Below, in pieces: positions 6,979 to 15,351 of a stretch of 64,000 bases of DNA. The DNA is from an uncultured Paracoccaceae bacterium (lineage in GTDB: Bacteria; Pseudomonadota; Alphaproteobacteria; Rhodobacterales; Rhodobacteraceae). The notes below the pieces were generated by a model, which searched no databases, had not been told where the DNA came from, and saw only the letters and a list, made by a program, of their open reading frames with translations. Made by a program: the position numbers and the translations under genes. How positions within the stretch are numbered: position 1 is the stretch's first letter; the number at the start of each line of letters is the position of its first letter. The stretch spans positions 1 to 64,000 of the forward strand of contig CAKZTM010000004.1 of NCBI GenBank assembly GCA_937920555.1, in the 5' to 3' direction.

Positions 6979-8817
6979 ATGAACTCCAAATCGCTCATAT
7001 TTCTAAGCTGCTCGATTGTGGCTCTGGCTGCGGCCGCGTGGTTTGGCGCAGGCTGGGCTGTGCGCTCGCTGGAAACCGATACAATGGACAAAGTGAATGC
7101 CTCGCTCAATGCAGCAGGCCAAAACTGGTCCAGCATAGAAACCGACGGCCTCATCGTCCGGCTCAACGGCGAGGCCCCCTCCGAGACCGCACGGTTCAGC
7201 GCCTTGGAAGTGGCCGCCCGGATCGTCGATACAAACCGCATCATCGACCAAACCACGATCAAAAACACCATGGCCGCGCAAACGCCGGCATTTTCCGTTG
7301 AGATTTTGCGCAACGACCCGGAACTATCCGTCATCGGACTGGTGCCGGGCAAAGATGGCCGCATAGATGTGCTGCAAAAGATTGAACCGCTGAAGCGTGA
7401 CAATCAGTTTACGGATTTGATGGAATCCATCGAGTTTGATCCGCCACCGGGCTGGGCCGAGGCGCTGGCCTTTGCCATCGAGATCTCCGCAGACCTGCCA
7501 AAATCACGCATTGTGGTGAAACCGGGCGGGGTCAGCGTTGAGGCGTTTTTCTCAGATCGCAGAGACAGCAAAGCCGCGCAAGAGGCGATCACAGCCGCCA
7601 AACCGGACGCCATCGATCTGGCGCTGGATTTTAACGCCCCCTTGGCCGTTGTGGCGCCGTTTCGGTTTGTCGCAAGCCTCAGAGACGGGGCGCTGAATGT
7701 CAAAGAATGCTGGTCAGACAGTGAAGCCTCCAAAGCGGCGATCTACACGGCACTGTCGGACTTTGGCGCTGAAGCGGACTGCCCAAAGGCTTTGGGCGCC
7801 CCCTCGCCGGAATGGGCCAACGCCGTCACAGCCAGCCTGGCGGCAATCCAGCCTCTGCAAAACGCGGATATCACCATCACCGATATGGACGTGACCTTGG
7901 CTGGGACTGAAACCACCGATCTGGCCGGGTTCGAGGCGGCAAGCGAAACCCTGCAATCCACCCTGCCGGAGTTTTTCTCCTTTAACACCCAAAAGCCGGG
8001 CCACGCCGCCCCCCCAGAGCCGCGCGATGTGGCAGCCCCGATTTTCACCGCCTCGCGCGCCACCGACGGGTCGATCTCACTCAATGGGCCGATGCGCGAC
8101 ACCATGTCCAAACAGGCAACTGAAAACTTCGCCTCCGCGCAATTTGGCGACGCGCCGATTTCTGCCACCTTGAGCGTGGTTGGCAATGTGCCGCCGGGAT
8201 GGTCGCCAAGGGTGCTGGCAGCGCTTGATGCGCTCTCACTGCTCCATGATGGCGCTGTTGAAATGACAATGGACCAGATTGTGCTCACCGGCAGATCGGC
8301 TCAGCAAGACGCGCCCAGCTTTATCAAAGAGGCGCTGCAAAGTGCCATCGGCGCAACTGCTTTGACCATCGACGTGGCCTATGTGCCCGAGCTTGCCGAT
8401 TTGGCCAGCCAATCGGATCTGGATGCGCGCGAATGCGAACGCCAACTGGGCGCGATCATGACCCAGGCGCAGATCATCTTTGATCCAAACTCGTCCACCA
8501 TCAGCGGCGAAAGTGAGCTTTTGCTCGATGAGATCGCATTTATCGTCACCTCATGCGTTGATGCCAAGTTCGAGATTGGCGGCCACACCGACAGCCAAGG
8601 GCGCGAGGAAATGAATTTGGCGCTCAGCCAGGCCCGCGCCGATGCGGTGATGGACGCGCTATTGTCGCGCAATGTGCTTTTGGACCAATTGACCGCAAAG
8701 GGCTTTGGAGAAACAGAGCCGATTGCCGATAACGAGACCGAGGCGGGCCGAACCCGCAACCGGCGCATTGCCTTCAAACTGACAAATGACAACGAGGCCA
8801 CCGATGAACAGAACTGA
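6979..8817 (+). CDS. OmpA-family protein with N-terminal BON-like region
   Basis: 612-residue envelope protein. An N-terminal hydrophobic segment (residues 5-27) works as signal or anchor. A BON-like stretch follows (IETDGLIVRLNGEAPSETARFSALEVA, near 48-75), and repeats of this kind seem to recur (for example GLVPGKDGRIDVLQK). The last 120 residues are an OmpA C-terminal domain, with the peptidoglycan-binding signature GGHTDSQGREEMNLALSQAR, then AKGFGETEPIADNETEAGRTRNRR. It probably ties the membrane to the cell wall. It overlaps the next small gene by 14 bases, so the two are probably co-translated. Confidence 0.85.
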   Translation: MNSKSLIFLSCSIVALAAAAWFGAGWAVRSLETDTMDKVNASLNAAGQNWSSIETDGLIVRLNGEAPSETARFSALEVAARIVDTNRIIDQTTIKNTMAAQTPAFSVEILRNDPELSVIGLVPGKDGRIDVLQKIEPLKRDNQFTDLMESIEFDPPPGWAEALAFAIEISADLPKSRIVVKPGGVSVEAFFSDRRDSKAAQEAITAAKPDAIDLALDFNAPLAVVAPFRFVASLRDGALNVKECWSDSEASKAAIYTALSDFGAEADCPKALGAPSPEWANAVTASLAAIQPLQNADITITDMDVTLAGTETTDLAGFEAASETLQSTLPEFFSFNTQKPGHAAPPEPRDVAAPIFTASRATDGSISLNGPMRDTMSKQATENFASAQFGDAPISATLSVVGNVPPGWSPRVLAALDALSLLHDGAVEMTMDQIVLTGRSAQQDAPSFIKEALQSAIGATALTIDVAYVPELADLASQSDLDARECERQLGAIMTQAQIIFDPNSSTISGESELLLDEIAFIVTSCVDAKFEIGGHTDSQGREEMNLALSQARADAVMDALLSRNVLLDQLTAKGFGETEPIADNETEAGRTRNRRIAFKLTNDNEATDEQN

Positions 8818-9115
8818 ACTGACGGTACTCGTGTCAGCGACATTCATGATCGCAATTCTCATCGGCTGGATATTGCGATGGCTTTACACGCGTATCGGTC
8901 AGGCGGGTTTGGCAACCGGAGCGGGCTCCAACGATCTTGCCGCGCGTTTGCATGCGGCCGAGGAGGCGCGTGATGCCGCCGTTGCGGACCGCGACGAGAC
9001 AATCGCCGACATGAAGCGACGGTTGGTCCAGACGGAGGCCGAACTGGCCGCGGCCATGGACGGGCTTGGGGCTGCCCGGCGCGAGGCGGACGCCGCTCGT
9101 CGTCAGTCTGATTAG
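8804..9115 (+). CDS. Small membrane-anchored coiled-coil protein
   Basis: 103 residues from the ATG at 8804, with GAGG 8-9 bases upstream inside the end of the OmpA-family gene. One transmembrane helix (VLVSATFMIAILIGWILRWLY, about residues 7-27) is followed by an Ala/Arg/Glu-rich helix (about 45-100) with a heptad pattern: LAARLHAAEEARDAAVADRD. Function unknown. The overlap with the OmpA gene suggests that the two work in the same envelope complex. Confidence 0.75.
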   Translation: MNRTELTVLVSATFMIAILIGWILRWLYTRIGQAGLATGAGSNDLAARLHAAEEARDAAVADRDETIADMKRRLVQTEAELAAAMDGLGAARREADAARRQSD

Positions 9116-9118
9116 CCC

Positions 9119-9170
9119 GCAGGCCGCGAAAGATTGCTTTTTCGCAGCACTGCTTTTGCGCCCGGCCTGC
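9119..9170 (+). terminator. Nested stem-loop after OmpA operon
   Basis: Outer arms GCAGGCCG (9119-9126) and CGGCCTGC (9163-9170) pair perfectly, and an inner stem GCGAAA/TTTCGC (9126-9131 with 9140-9145) lies inside. It starts 4 bases after the stop of the upstream gene. It lacks a clean T-run, so termination strength is uncertain. Confidence 0.45.
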
Positions 9171-9203
9171 AAGCGGCATCCTAAAGTTCTGCAACGCCTT
9201 TTT

Positions 9204-9305
9204 AGAGCGTTCCGCTTTAAACCGGGCTCACCTAAAGCTTTCCGAAATCTAATATTTCAAAACGTTAGGTCAGCCTTATGTCTCTAGCTAAAAGCAAAAC
9301 GCTTT
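9204..9305. repeat. Short intergenic element with inverted ends (MITE/RIME-like)
   Basis: The left end reads AGAGCGTTCCGCTTTAAAC; the right end, read on the other strand, begins AAAGCGTTTTGCTTTTAGC, so the ends match at most positions as an inverted repeat around about 65 inner bases. It resembles the general form of small palindromic intergenic repeats of alphaproteobacteria (ends of AGAGCGTT...GCTTT type), from memory. No second copy is seen in this window. Confidence 0.45.
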
Positions 9306-9567
9306 GGCTCAAGCCACTTGATATCGTTGCAGTCGGTATCACCCCTTGGGATTCAGAATAGATGGCTGACGCTTTAGCACGTCTCCAGCCTATCGATCAC
9401 ACAAGCAAGACCGCGGTGTCTGTTGGCCAGTTGAGCGGCAACACAAGGCACTCCCCCAAGAGGCTCAAAGGCACTCATCGCCGTGGTCTTTTTGAGACGG
9501 CATTCATCGATATTAGCGGGCGGTTTGGATGGGCCACACCCCTGCCCGCAAAAGGTTAACAACTGTG

Positions 9568-9587
9568 CTACTGCGCTAGCACAGTAG
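9568..9587. promoter_or_regulatory. CTAG-centred dyad, copy 2
   Basis: CTACTG and CAGTAG arms around GCTAGC, with one mismatched pair (9574/9581). Member of the window-wide family; it lies 455 bases upstream of the aminotransferase start, in the repeat-rich gap. Confidence 0.4.
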
Positions 9588-9693
9588 TGTCGGCCCACGC
9601 GCCGATTTTGCGCCGATTTTGGGCCGATATTGGCACCCCGAATTTGAAGCCACGGCCCGCCCCACTCTAATTCCATATTTCGTTAATTAACGT

Positions 9694-9717
9694 TTCTACT
9701 TTTCTAGAAAAGTAGAA
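9694..9717. promoter_or_regulatory. CTAG-centred dyad, copy 3 (perfect 24 bases)
   Basis: Perfect 24-base palindrome: arms TTCTACTT and AAGTAGAA around TTCTAGAA. The best member of the family and useful for defining its consensus. It is 326 bases upstream of the aminotransferase gene. Confidence 0.5.
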
Positions 9718-9831
9718 CCGAGACACAGCCAAAACCCACCCAAAAACAGCGCACGCCCTCGCTACGATTTGCTAAGAAACGACCCGTTTTGACCGCGCGG
9801 CCCGTTAACCTTCGCCCGAAAACCGCAAAAG

Positions 9832-9871
9832 TCCGACAAATGTCATACAAGAGTCATACACAAATCATACA
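9832..9871. repeat. Four direct repeats at 11-base spacing
   Basis: TCATACA occurs at 9843, 9854 and 9865, and a variant TCCGACA at 9832, each exactly 11 bases from the next. The spacing puts all copies on one face of the helix, as in an array of activator sites. It lies about 170-210 bases upstream of the aminotransferase gene. It is too short and unspaced for a CRISPR array. Confidence 0.5.
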
Positions 9872-10042
9872 CATTGTGACTCCTCCACTACCCCCGTTAA
9901 CCCTTGTAAATAAGGGCCCAAAACCCCGTCGCCCCAAAACCGTTAATCAATTTCCCTACCGCAGCGCAGCAAAACCCCCTTTACGCCACGAGGGGATGGG
10001 CCGAAACTGCCCCCGAAACACAGCTCTGGCGGAGATTCGAAG

Positions 10043-11173
10043 ATGACGCAAAACGGTTCAGCAATCGACCCCAATGGTTTGATGGAGTTCTCTGTCGTCT
10101 TCACCGACCGTTCCCTAAACCACATGTCAAAGACCTTCCAAAGCGTCATGAACGACATCTCCACCATGCTCAAAGAGGTCTATAACGCCCAAGGCGTGGC
10201 CATTGTGCCCGGTGGCGGCACCTTCGCGATGGAGGCCGTAGCTCGTCAATTTGCCAACAATAACAACGCGCTGGTATTGCGCAACGGGTGGTTCTCCTAT
10301 CGCTGGACACAGATTTTCGAGGCAGGCGACATCCCCGAGACCGCGACCGTTCTCAAAGCCCGCCGCACCGGCAATCACCACCAAGCCCCCTTCGCCCCTG
10401 CCCCGATTGACGAGGTGGTCAAGAAGATCGCAGATGAACAGCCCGACGTGGTGTTTGCCCCGCATGTGGAAACCTCCGCAGGCATTATCCTGCCGGACGA
10501 CTATATCGCGCAGGTGGGCCAAGCGGTGCATGCGTATGGCGGGCTTTTCGTGCTCGATTGCATTGCCTCGGGAACCATTTGGGTGGACATGAAAGCCCTC
10601 GGCGTGGACGTGCTGATCTCCGCCCCTCAAAAAGGTTGGAGCGCGTCTCCCGCCGCAGGTCTTGTCATGCTGTCAGAACACGCAATCGCGCGCCTTTCCC
10701 AGACCCAATCAAGCAGTTTTGCAGCCGATTTGGCAAAGTGGTATTCCATCATGCAAGCCTACGAAAACGGCGGACATGCCTATCACGCAACCATGCCCAC
10801 AGACGCTTTGACCAAGTTTTGCGACGCTATGCTCGAGACAAAAAACCTTGGATTTGAACATGTTAAGGCGCAACAACAGATCCTTGGAGGCCAAGTCCGC
10901 GCGACACTCAAAGATGCAGGCTTCAACAGTGTCGCAGCCCCAGGCTTTGAAGCGCCGGGCGTTGTGGTGTGCTACACGGACGACCCCGACATCCAAAACG
11001 GCTCCAAATTCGCAGCCCAAGGCATGCAGATCGCCGCAGGCGTGCCACTGCAATGCGATGAGCCGGAGGACTTCCGCTCTTTCCGTTTCGGGCTGTTTGG
11101 ACTGGACAAACTGCAAGATGTGGACGGCGCCGTGGCCAAAATATCAACCGTCCTGAGCGCGATCGACGCCTGA
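10043..11173 (+). CDS. Class V aminotransferase (alanine/serine-glyoxylate type)
   Basis: PLP enzyme of fold type I, 376 residues. The PLP lysine is in LISAPQKGWSASPAAGLVML near residue 195, preceded by GLFVLDCIASGTIWVDMKALGVD, where the Asp contacts the pyridine nitrogen. PGGGTFAMEAVARQF near residue 58 forms the phosphate-binding region. It resembles alanine-glyoxylate or serine-glyoxylate aminotransferases rather than cysteine desulfurases. The start has GGAG about 10 bases upstream. It stands alone behind a long regulatory region with an 11-base-phased repeat array, so it may be tightly controlled; the substrate cannot be fixed. Confidence 0.85.
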   Translation: MTQNGSAIDPNGLMEFSVVFTDRSLNHMSKTFQSVMNDISTMLKEVYNAQGVAIVPGGGTFAMEAVARQFANNNNALVLRNGWFSYRWTQIFEAGDIPETATVLKARRTGNHHQAPFAPAPIDEVVKKIADEQPDVVFAPHVETSAGIILPDDYIAQVGQAVHAYGGLFVLDCIASGTIWVDMKALGVDVLISAPQKGWSASPAAGLVMLSEHAIARLSQTQSSSFAADLAKWYSIMQAYENGGHAYHATMPTDALTKFCDAMLETKNLGFEHVKAQQQILGGQVRATLKDAGFNSVAAPGFEAPGVVVCYTDDPDIQNGSKFAAQGMQIAAGVPLQCDEPEDFRSFRFGLFGLDKLQDVDGAVAKISTVLSAIDA

Positions 11174-11296
11174 CGCCAAACCGCCTCACCGTACGCATCG
11201 TTACCAAGAGCGCAACTTCATCAGTTCGTAATTAATATGCCTTAGAGTGCGCCTACAGGTGGTGCAAAAACGGGTGTTTGGGAAACGGGTGGTATC

Positions 11297-12280
11297 ATGG
11301 CAATTTTTGGGGTTACATCCCAGTCAGGCAGGTTGTTCTGCCCTGATGATCCTGCGGTCGATGTCCGGCTGCATCTGGCTCATGCGTTGCGCCACGTGCC
11401 CAAACATGCGCCGATCGTGCTGATGATCCACGGCTATAAATACCACCCCGCCGACCCCACAGCAAACCCCCATAAGCTGCTGTTCTCGGCCAAACCCAAT
11501 CCCGATTGCCGCAAAGCCACCTCTTGGCCGCTTGCCCTTGGATTTGCCCCAATGACCCGCGATGACGGTCTGGCCATAGGATTTGCATGGGAAGGGAAGC
11601 CATCGGACAAGATCACCCCCAAACCGCGCCTGAGCAGCTTTGCCCATGTCTACACACAAGCCAACCGCGCAGGTGGACATTTGGCACGACTGCTCAAATG
11701 GATCTCTGAACTGGCCCCGGGCCGGGACATCGACATTGTCGCCCACTCCTTGGGCGCGCGCGTGGCCTTCAGCGCCCTGTCGCGCCGGAACAAACCCCAT
11801 AGGGGCCGGGTGATTTTGATGGGCGGGGCGGAATATGCCTCGGTTGTCGACCGGTACTTCCGGCACATCGACCGCACCCCGAAATTGGAGGTGTTTTGCG
11901 TGCGCACAGGCCGCAACGCGTTTGTGGACACGCTGTTTGAAACCTTTGCACCACGCCCCCATCCCAAAGACTATGCCATTGGCCGCGGCTTTCAGGGCCC
12001 GGAGCAAAACTGGATGAACATCCGCATCGATGAACCCGCAACTTTGGCCATGCTATCGGCACGCGGCATTGGCATAAGCCGGCCAAACCAGCGCAAACTT
12101 GTGGATCACTGGGGGTTTTACACCCGCGCGGGCATCATGGTGCTCTATCAAAACCTGCTGCGCCACCGGCAAAGCTGGCGGCTGGCGGATCTGCGCGAAG
12201 AACTGAACTGGGCGTCACAGCAACAAAACCCCGATATACCACCGAACGGTCTGGTGGTGAATTCGTCATACATGTCCTGA
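11297..12280 (+). CDS. Alpha/beta-hydrolase fold protein
   Basis: 327 residues. APIVLMIHGYKYHP (about 40-52) fits the oxyanion-hole strand, and DIDIVAHSLGARVAFSAL (about 145-162) is the nucleophile elbow with Ser in AHSLGAR. Later acid and histidine positions cannot be assigned securely. No signal peptide, so probably cytosolic. It resembles DUF900-type or esterase-like hydrolases; the substrate is unknown. It lies between the aminotransferase and a DMT exporter on the same strand, with gaps of 123 and about 90 bases. Confidence 0.75.
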   Translation: MAIFGVTSQSGRLFCPDDPAVDVRLHLAHALRHVPKHAPIVLMIHGYKYHPADPTANPHKLLFSAKPNPDCRKATSWPLALGFAPMTRDDGLAIGFAWEGKPSDKITPKPRLSSFAHVYTQANRAGGHLARLLKWISELAPGRDIDIVAHSLGARVAFSALSRRNKPHRGRVILMGGAEYASVVDRYFRHIDRTPKLEVFCVRTGRNAFVDTLFETFAPRPHPKDYAIGRGFQGPEQNWMNIRIDEPATLAMLSARGIGISRPNQRKLVDHWGFYTRAGIMVLYQNLLRHRQSWRLADLREELNWASQQQNPDIPPNGLVVNSSYMS

Positions 12281-12370
12281 TAGGAATGGCAGCCATGACG
12301 ATTGCGCATTTGTGCCACCACAAGTTTTGTGATTAACACCGCCGCAATCCTCAATGGTGTGAGATATCTC

Positions 12371-13366
12371 ATGACGACCGCAGCGCCCCAAACCTCGCAG
12401 CGAACCGGCATTCTACTGGCCATCGCCGCTTTCGCCGTTTTCGCGTCCCATGACGCCCTGATCAAGTATCTGGGCGGCTCATACGCCGTGTTTCAGATCA
12501 TGTTTTTCTCGGTCATGTTTGGTTTTCCGCCCATCGCCCTGTCGATGAGCGCGGCCAGCGCGCTTGACAACTTTCGCCCCCATCACCCGTGGTGGCTGGC
12601 GGCCCGGACCTTGTGCACGGTCGTTGGAATGGCCTGCGGATTTTATGCCTTCACCACATTACCACTGGCGGAGGCTTACGCGATCTTGTTTGCAACGCCG
12701 CTTTTGGTCACCGCCCTGTCCGTCCCAATGCTGGGGGAGGTTGTGCGCCTGCGTCGCTGGATCGCAATTTTGGTTGGCCTTTTGGGCGTTATGATCGTTT
12801 TGCGCCCCGGCACCACCGAGCTTGCTCTGGGCCATGCCGCCGCCCTGATCGCGGCCATTGTGGGCGCATTGGCCTCTATCATTGTGCGCAAAGTCGGCCC
12901 CGATGAGCGCAGCGCTGTCTTGGTGCTCTACCCGCTGACAACCACAATGGTGTGCATGGCCGTTGTGTTGCCATTCGTTTATGTGCCCATGCCGCTGCAA
13001 GACCTTGGCCTGACAGCGGTGATCGGCATCATGGCCTTTATGGGTCAATTTGCCATTATATCGGCCTTCAAGCGGACCAGTGCGACGCTTATCGCCCCCA
13101 TGCAGTATAGCCAAATTCTGTGGGCTACCCTGTTTGGCATGCTGTTTTTCGACGAATTTCCCGATATTTGGGTCGCGGTGGGGGCCGCGGTGATCATCGC
13201 CAGCGGCATCTATATTGTGCTGCGCGAAAGCAAAGAGGCGGTCTCGGACGAAAAGCCGGTCTTGCGCACCACCAATTACCGCTACTTCTCGGGTCTCAGC
13301 ACCGACCCGCGTGGCAGCAAACGTGGTGGGATATTCAAACGCTCAAAGAAGTCCCCGACCCGCTAG
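12371..13366 (+). CDS. EamA/DMT-family transporter
   Basis: About 331 residues from the ATG at 12371; a frame from 12302 adds 23 residues of unlikely sequence. Ten hydrophobic helices in two EamA repeats (for example GMACGFYAFTTLPLAEAYAILFATPLLVTALS, and in the second half QFAIISAFKRTSATLIAPMQYSQILWATLFG). Drug/metabolite superfamily proteins usually export small metabolites or amino acids; the substrate is unknown. The last 24 bases overlap the 3' end of the convergent FAH-family gene. Confidence 0.85.
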   Translation: MTTAAPQTSQRTGILLAIAAFAVFASHDALIKYLGGSYAVFQIMFFSVMFGFPPIALSMSAASALDNFRPHHPWWLAARTLCTVVGMACGFYAFTTLPLAEAYAILFATPLLVTALSVPMLGEVVRLRRWIAILVGLLGVMIVLRPGTTELALGHAAALIAAIVGALASIIVRKVGPDERSAVLVLYPLTTTMVCMAVVLPFVYVPMPLQDLGLTAVIGIMAFMGQFAIISAFKRTSATLIAPMQYSQILWATLFGMLFFDEFPDIWVAVGAAVIIASGIYIVLRESKEAVSDEKPVLRTTNYRYFSGLSTDPRGSKRGGIFKRSKKSPTR

Positions 13367-14443
13367 GTTGCGCATCAGATCGGCAATTCCAAATGTCCAT
13401 TCCGGGCATTCTGTGGACAGCTTCACGGTGTTGCAAAGCGCGCCCAGACCCGCACATTCAATGGTCACCACATCACCGATCTTGTGGGTAAATCCCTCTC
13501 CGGGGACATCCCTGTCCTCAGTCGGCGCAAACAAAGTGCCCAAAAACAGCATGAACCCATCAGGATATTGGTGATGCCGCCCAATGGTTTGGCGCACAAT
13601 GTCTTCGGGATCGCGTGAGATTTCTTTCATGGACGACGCCCCATGGAGCACAAACCCATCGGGCCCATCGACCCGCATTGTCAATTCCGCCTGCCGCACA
13701 TCATCAAGCGCATAGGTGTCATCAAACAGACGGATCATCGGGCCAATGGCACAACTGGCATTGTTGTCCTTGGCCTTGGACAAAAGCAGCGCAGAGCGCC
13801 CCTCCACGTCCCGCAGATTGACGTCATTGCCCAAAGTCGCCCCTTGGATCACGCCCTTTGAATTCACCGCCAGAACCACCTCAGGCTCAGGGTTATTCCA
13901 GTGCGACATCGGGTGCAGCCCCACATCCGCCCCATGCCCGACCGAGGACAGGGTTTGGGATTTGGAGAACACCTCAACATCAGGCCCAATCCCGACTTCG
14001 AGATATTGGGACCACATGTCTTCCTTGATCAAAGCCTGTTTGACCTGCGCGGCCTGCTCAGAGCCCGGCACGATATCGGACAAACTGTCACCGATCACGG
14101 CCGTCACGCGCTTGCGGATGTCTTCGGCCTTGGCCGGATCACCGCCTGCACGTTCCTCGATGACCCTCTCGACCATGGAACGGGCAAAGGTGACGCCGCT
14201 TGCTTTGATGGCCTGCAAATCACACGGGGCCAGCAGGTCGCCCGAAACAGGCACGCCCGGCGCTTGGGCGACATACGCCGCCGCATCCGCGCGCTCCAGA
14301 ATATCGCGAACCGTGGGCGCTTGGCTGGACGTGATATCAAGCAGTGCTCCGTCGCGCATTGTGACCACGCAGGGCCCTTGCGTGGATTGAACCCGACCAA
14401 TCCAGGTCCCGGTTTTCAGATCATCCGACAGCGACACGCTCAT
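13343..14443 (-). CDS. Fumarylacetoacetate hydrolase-family protein, probable 2-keto-3-deoxy sugar acid dehydratase
   Basis: 366 residues with a C-terminal FAH fold. The metal-binding part is visible: SHWNNPEPEVVLAVNSKG near 180, then TLGNDVNLRDVEGRSALLLSKAKD. In sugar degradation, FAH-fold enzymes of this length act as 2-keto-3-deoxypentonate dehydratases (as Caulobacter XylX), giving a ketoglutarate semialdehyde. That fits the aldehyde dehydrogenase of 2,5-dioxopentanoate type upstream at 16661-18160. Three bases separate it from the sugar kinase, so tal, kinase and this gene form one operon. The function is inferred from family and context. Confidence 0.8.
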   Translation of the reverse strand: MSVSLSDDLKTGTWIGRVQSTQGPCVVTMRDGALLDITSSQAPTVRDILERADAAAYVAQAPGVPVSGDLLAPCDLQAIKASGVTFARSMVERVIEERAGGDPAKAEDIRKRVTAVIGDSLSDIVPGSEQAAQVKQALIKEDMWSQYLEVGIGPDVEVFSKSQTLSSVGHGADVGLHPMSHWNNPEPEVVLAVNSKGVIQGATLGNDVNLRDVEGRSALLLSKAKDNNASCAIGPMIRLFDDTYALDDVRQAELTMRVDGPDGFVLHGASSMKEISRDPEDIVRQTIGRHHQYPDGFMLFLGTLFAPTEDRDVPGEGFTHKIGDVVTIECAGLGALCNTVKLSTECPEWTFGIADLMRNLAGRGLL

Positions 14444-14446
14444 GGT

Positions 14447-15346
14447 TTACCCTTCCAGAGTTGCAAGCCGTTTTCGCGCAACAACAACGGCCCCTGTCAC
14501 AGCGCCACTATCTGGCGGCACCACCGCCTGCGCCATGTCTGTTGGCAGATAGGGCAGATATTCCTGCCCAAGACCGCCCCAAAGGCACATGCGCATGCCA
14601 GCCTCATACCCCAAGGTCGAGAGGGCCAGCTCAATCCAGTCCGCCCCCTCCTGCATCAGCTCCTTGCCGACCACGTCACCAGCCTTGGCGGCGGCTACAA
14701 TTTCGCGTGCGAACTGGCCAAAATCCCCCGGTGTCGCTGGCCCGCCATCATCAGCGGCATTGGCAAATTGCACCATCTTTGAAGGGTCGCCATCGAACTT
14801 GTCTAATATCTGCCGCGTCAAATCCGAATGCGGGTAAATTCCGTCATGCGCATGGATTGTCCGGGTCAAAAGCCTGCGCCCCATTCGTGCGCCGCTGGCC
14901 TCATCGCCCAAAATGAAACCCCAGCCGCCCAGCGATCGGGTTATGCCATCTTTGCGGCAAGCAAAAAACGAGCCTGTTCCAGGTGCCGCAATCCCGCCAT
15001 CACCATCCCCCAAGGCGCCCGATATGACGATCTCCCGGTCATCGGTCACATAGACATGTCGGCACGGAAGGGCCGCTTCAACCGGCGCATTGCTCGCCGT
15101 CACGTTGGACCCCGCAAGGCCCAGAACAGCGTAGGTCGCTTCGATCTGCGCATCTGCCAAACCGGCCGCCGCAAAGGTCCTTTGGGTCAGGACCAGAAGG
15201 TTGTCGCAGGCCTCGGACATATCTGTCGCGACATTGGCGGCACCACCCTCAGCGCGGGCAAGCTCATTGCCGTTGCGGTCGACAAGTACCGACCGACTAC
15301 CTGTGCCGCCACCATCAATACCCAAAAAATAGGAAATACCAGCCAT
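14447..15346 (-). CDS. BadF/BadG-type sugar kinase (N-acetylglucosamine/glucosamine kinase-like)
   Basis: 299-residue ASKHA-fold kinase. FLGIDGGGTGSRSVLVDRNG at the N-terminus is the phosphate-1 loop and GTGSFFACRKDG near 122 the phosphate-2 region, followed by GGWGFILGDEASGARMGRRLL, typical of bacterial glucosamine/GlcNAc kinases. Sits between transaldolase (5-base gap) and the FAH-family gene (3-base gap). Which sugar it phosphorylates is not shown by the sequence. Confidence 0.85.
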   Translation of the reverse strand: MAGISYFLGIDGGGTGSRSVLVDRNGNELARAEGGAANVATDMSEACDNLLVLTQRTFAAAGLADAQIEATYAVLGLAGSNVTASNAPVEAALPCRHVYVTDDREIVISGALGDGDGGIAAPGTGSFFACRKDGITRSLGGWGFILGDEASGARMGRRLLTRTIHAHDGIYPHSDLTRQILDKFDGDPSKMVQFANAADDGGPATPGDFGQFAREIVAAAKAGDVVGKELMQEGADWIELALSTLGYEAGMRMCLWGGLGQEYLPYLPTDMAQAVVPPDSGAVTGAVVVARKRLATLEG

Positions 15347-15351
15347 TCAGA

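Larger units (their letters stand above)
9116..10042. other. 927-base non-coding, repeat-rich region
   Basis: No convincing gene. Short open frames here (such as 9362-9559 and 9789-10046) have no ribosome site, atypical composition and no family resemblance. In order, it holds a stem-loop after the OmpA operon (9119-9170), a 102-base element with inverted ends (9204-9305), two CTAG dyads (9568-9587, 9694-9717) and an array of TCATACA-type repeats at 11-base spacing (9832-9871). The last 170 bases should include the promoter of the aminotransferase at 10043. Confidence 0.6.

Noticed and set aside
9362-9559. 65-codon open frame in the repeat-rich gap
   Set aside because: No ribosome site, no family resemblance, and it lies among repeats and dyads.
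9832-9871. TCATACA repeats as a CRISPR array
   Set aside because: Repeats are 7 bases with 4-base gaps; there are no spacers of CRISPR length and no cas genes.
9789-10046. 85-codon open frame before the aminotransferase
   Set aside because: It runs through the phased repeat array, has a Pro/Lys-rich unlikely composition and ends inside the next start.
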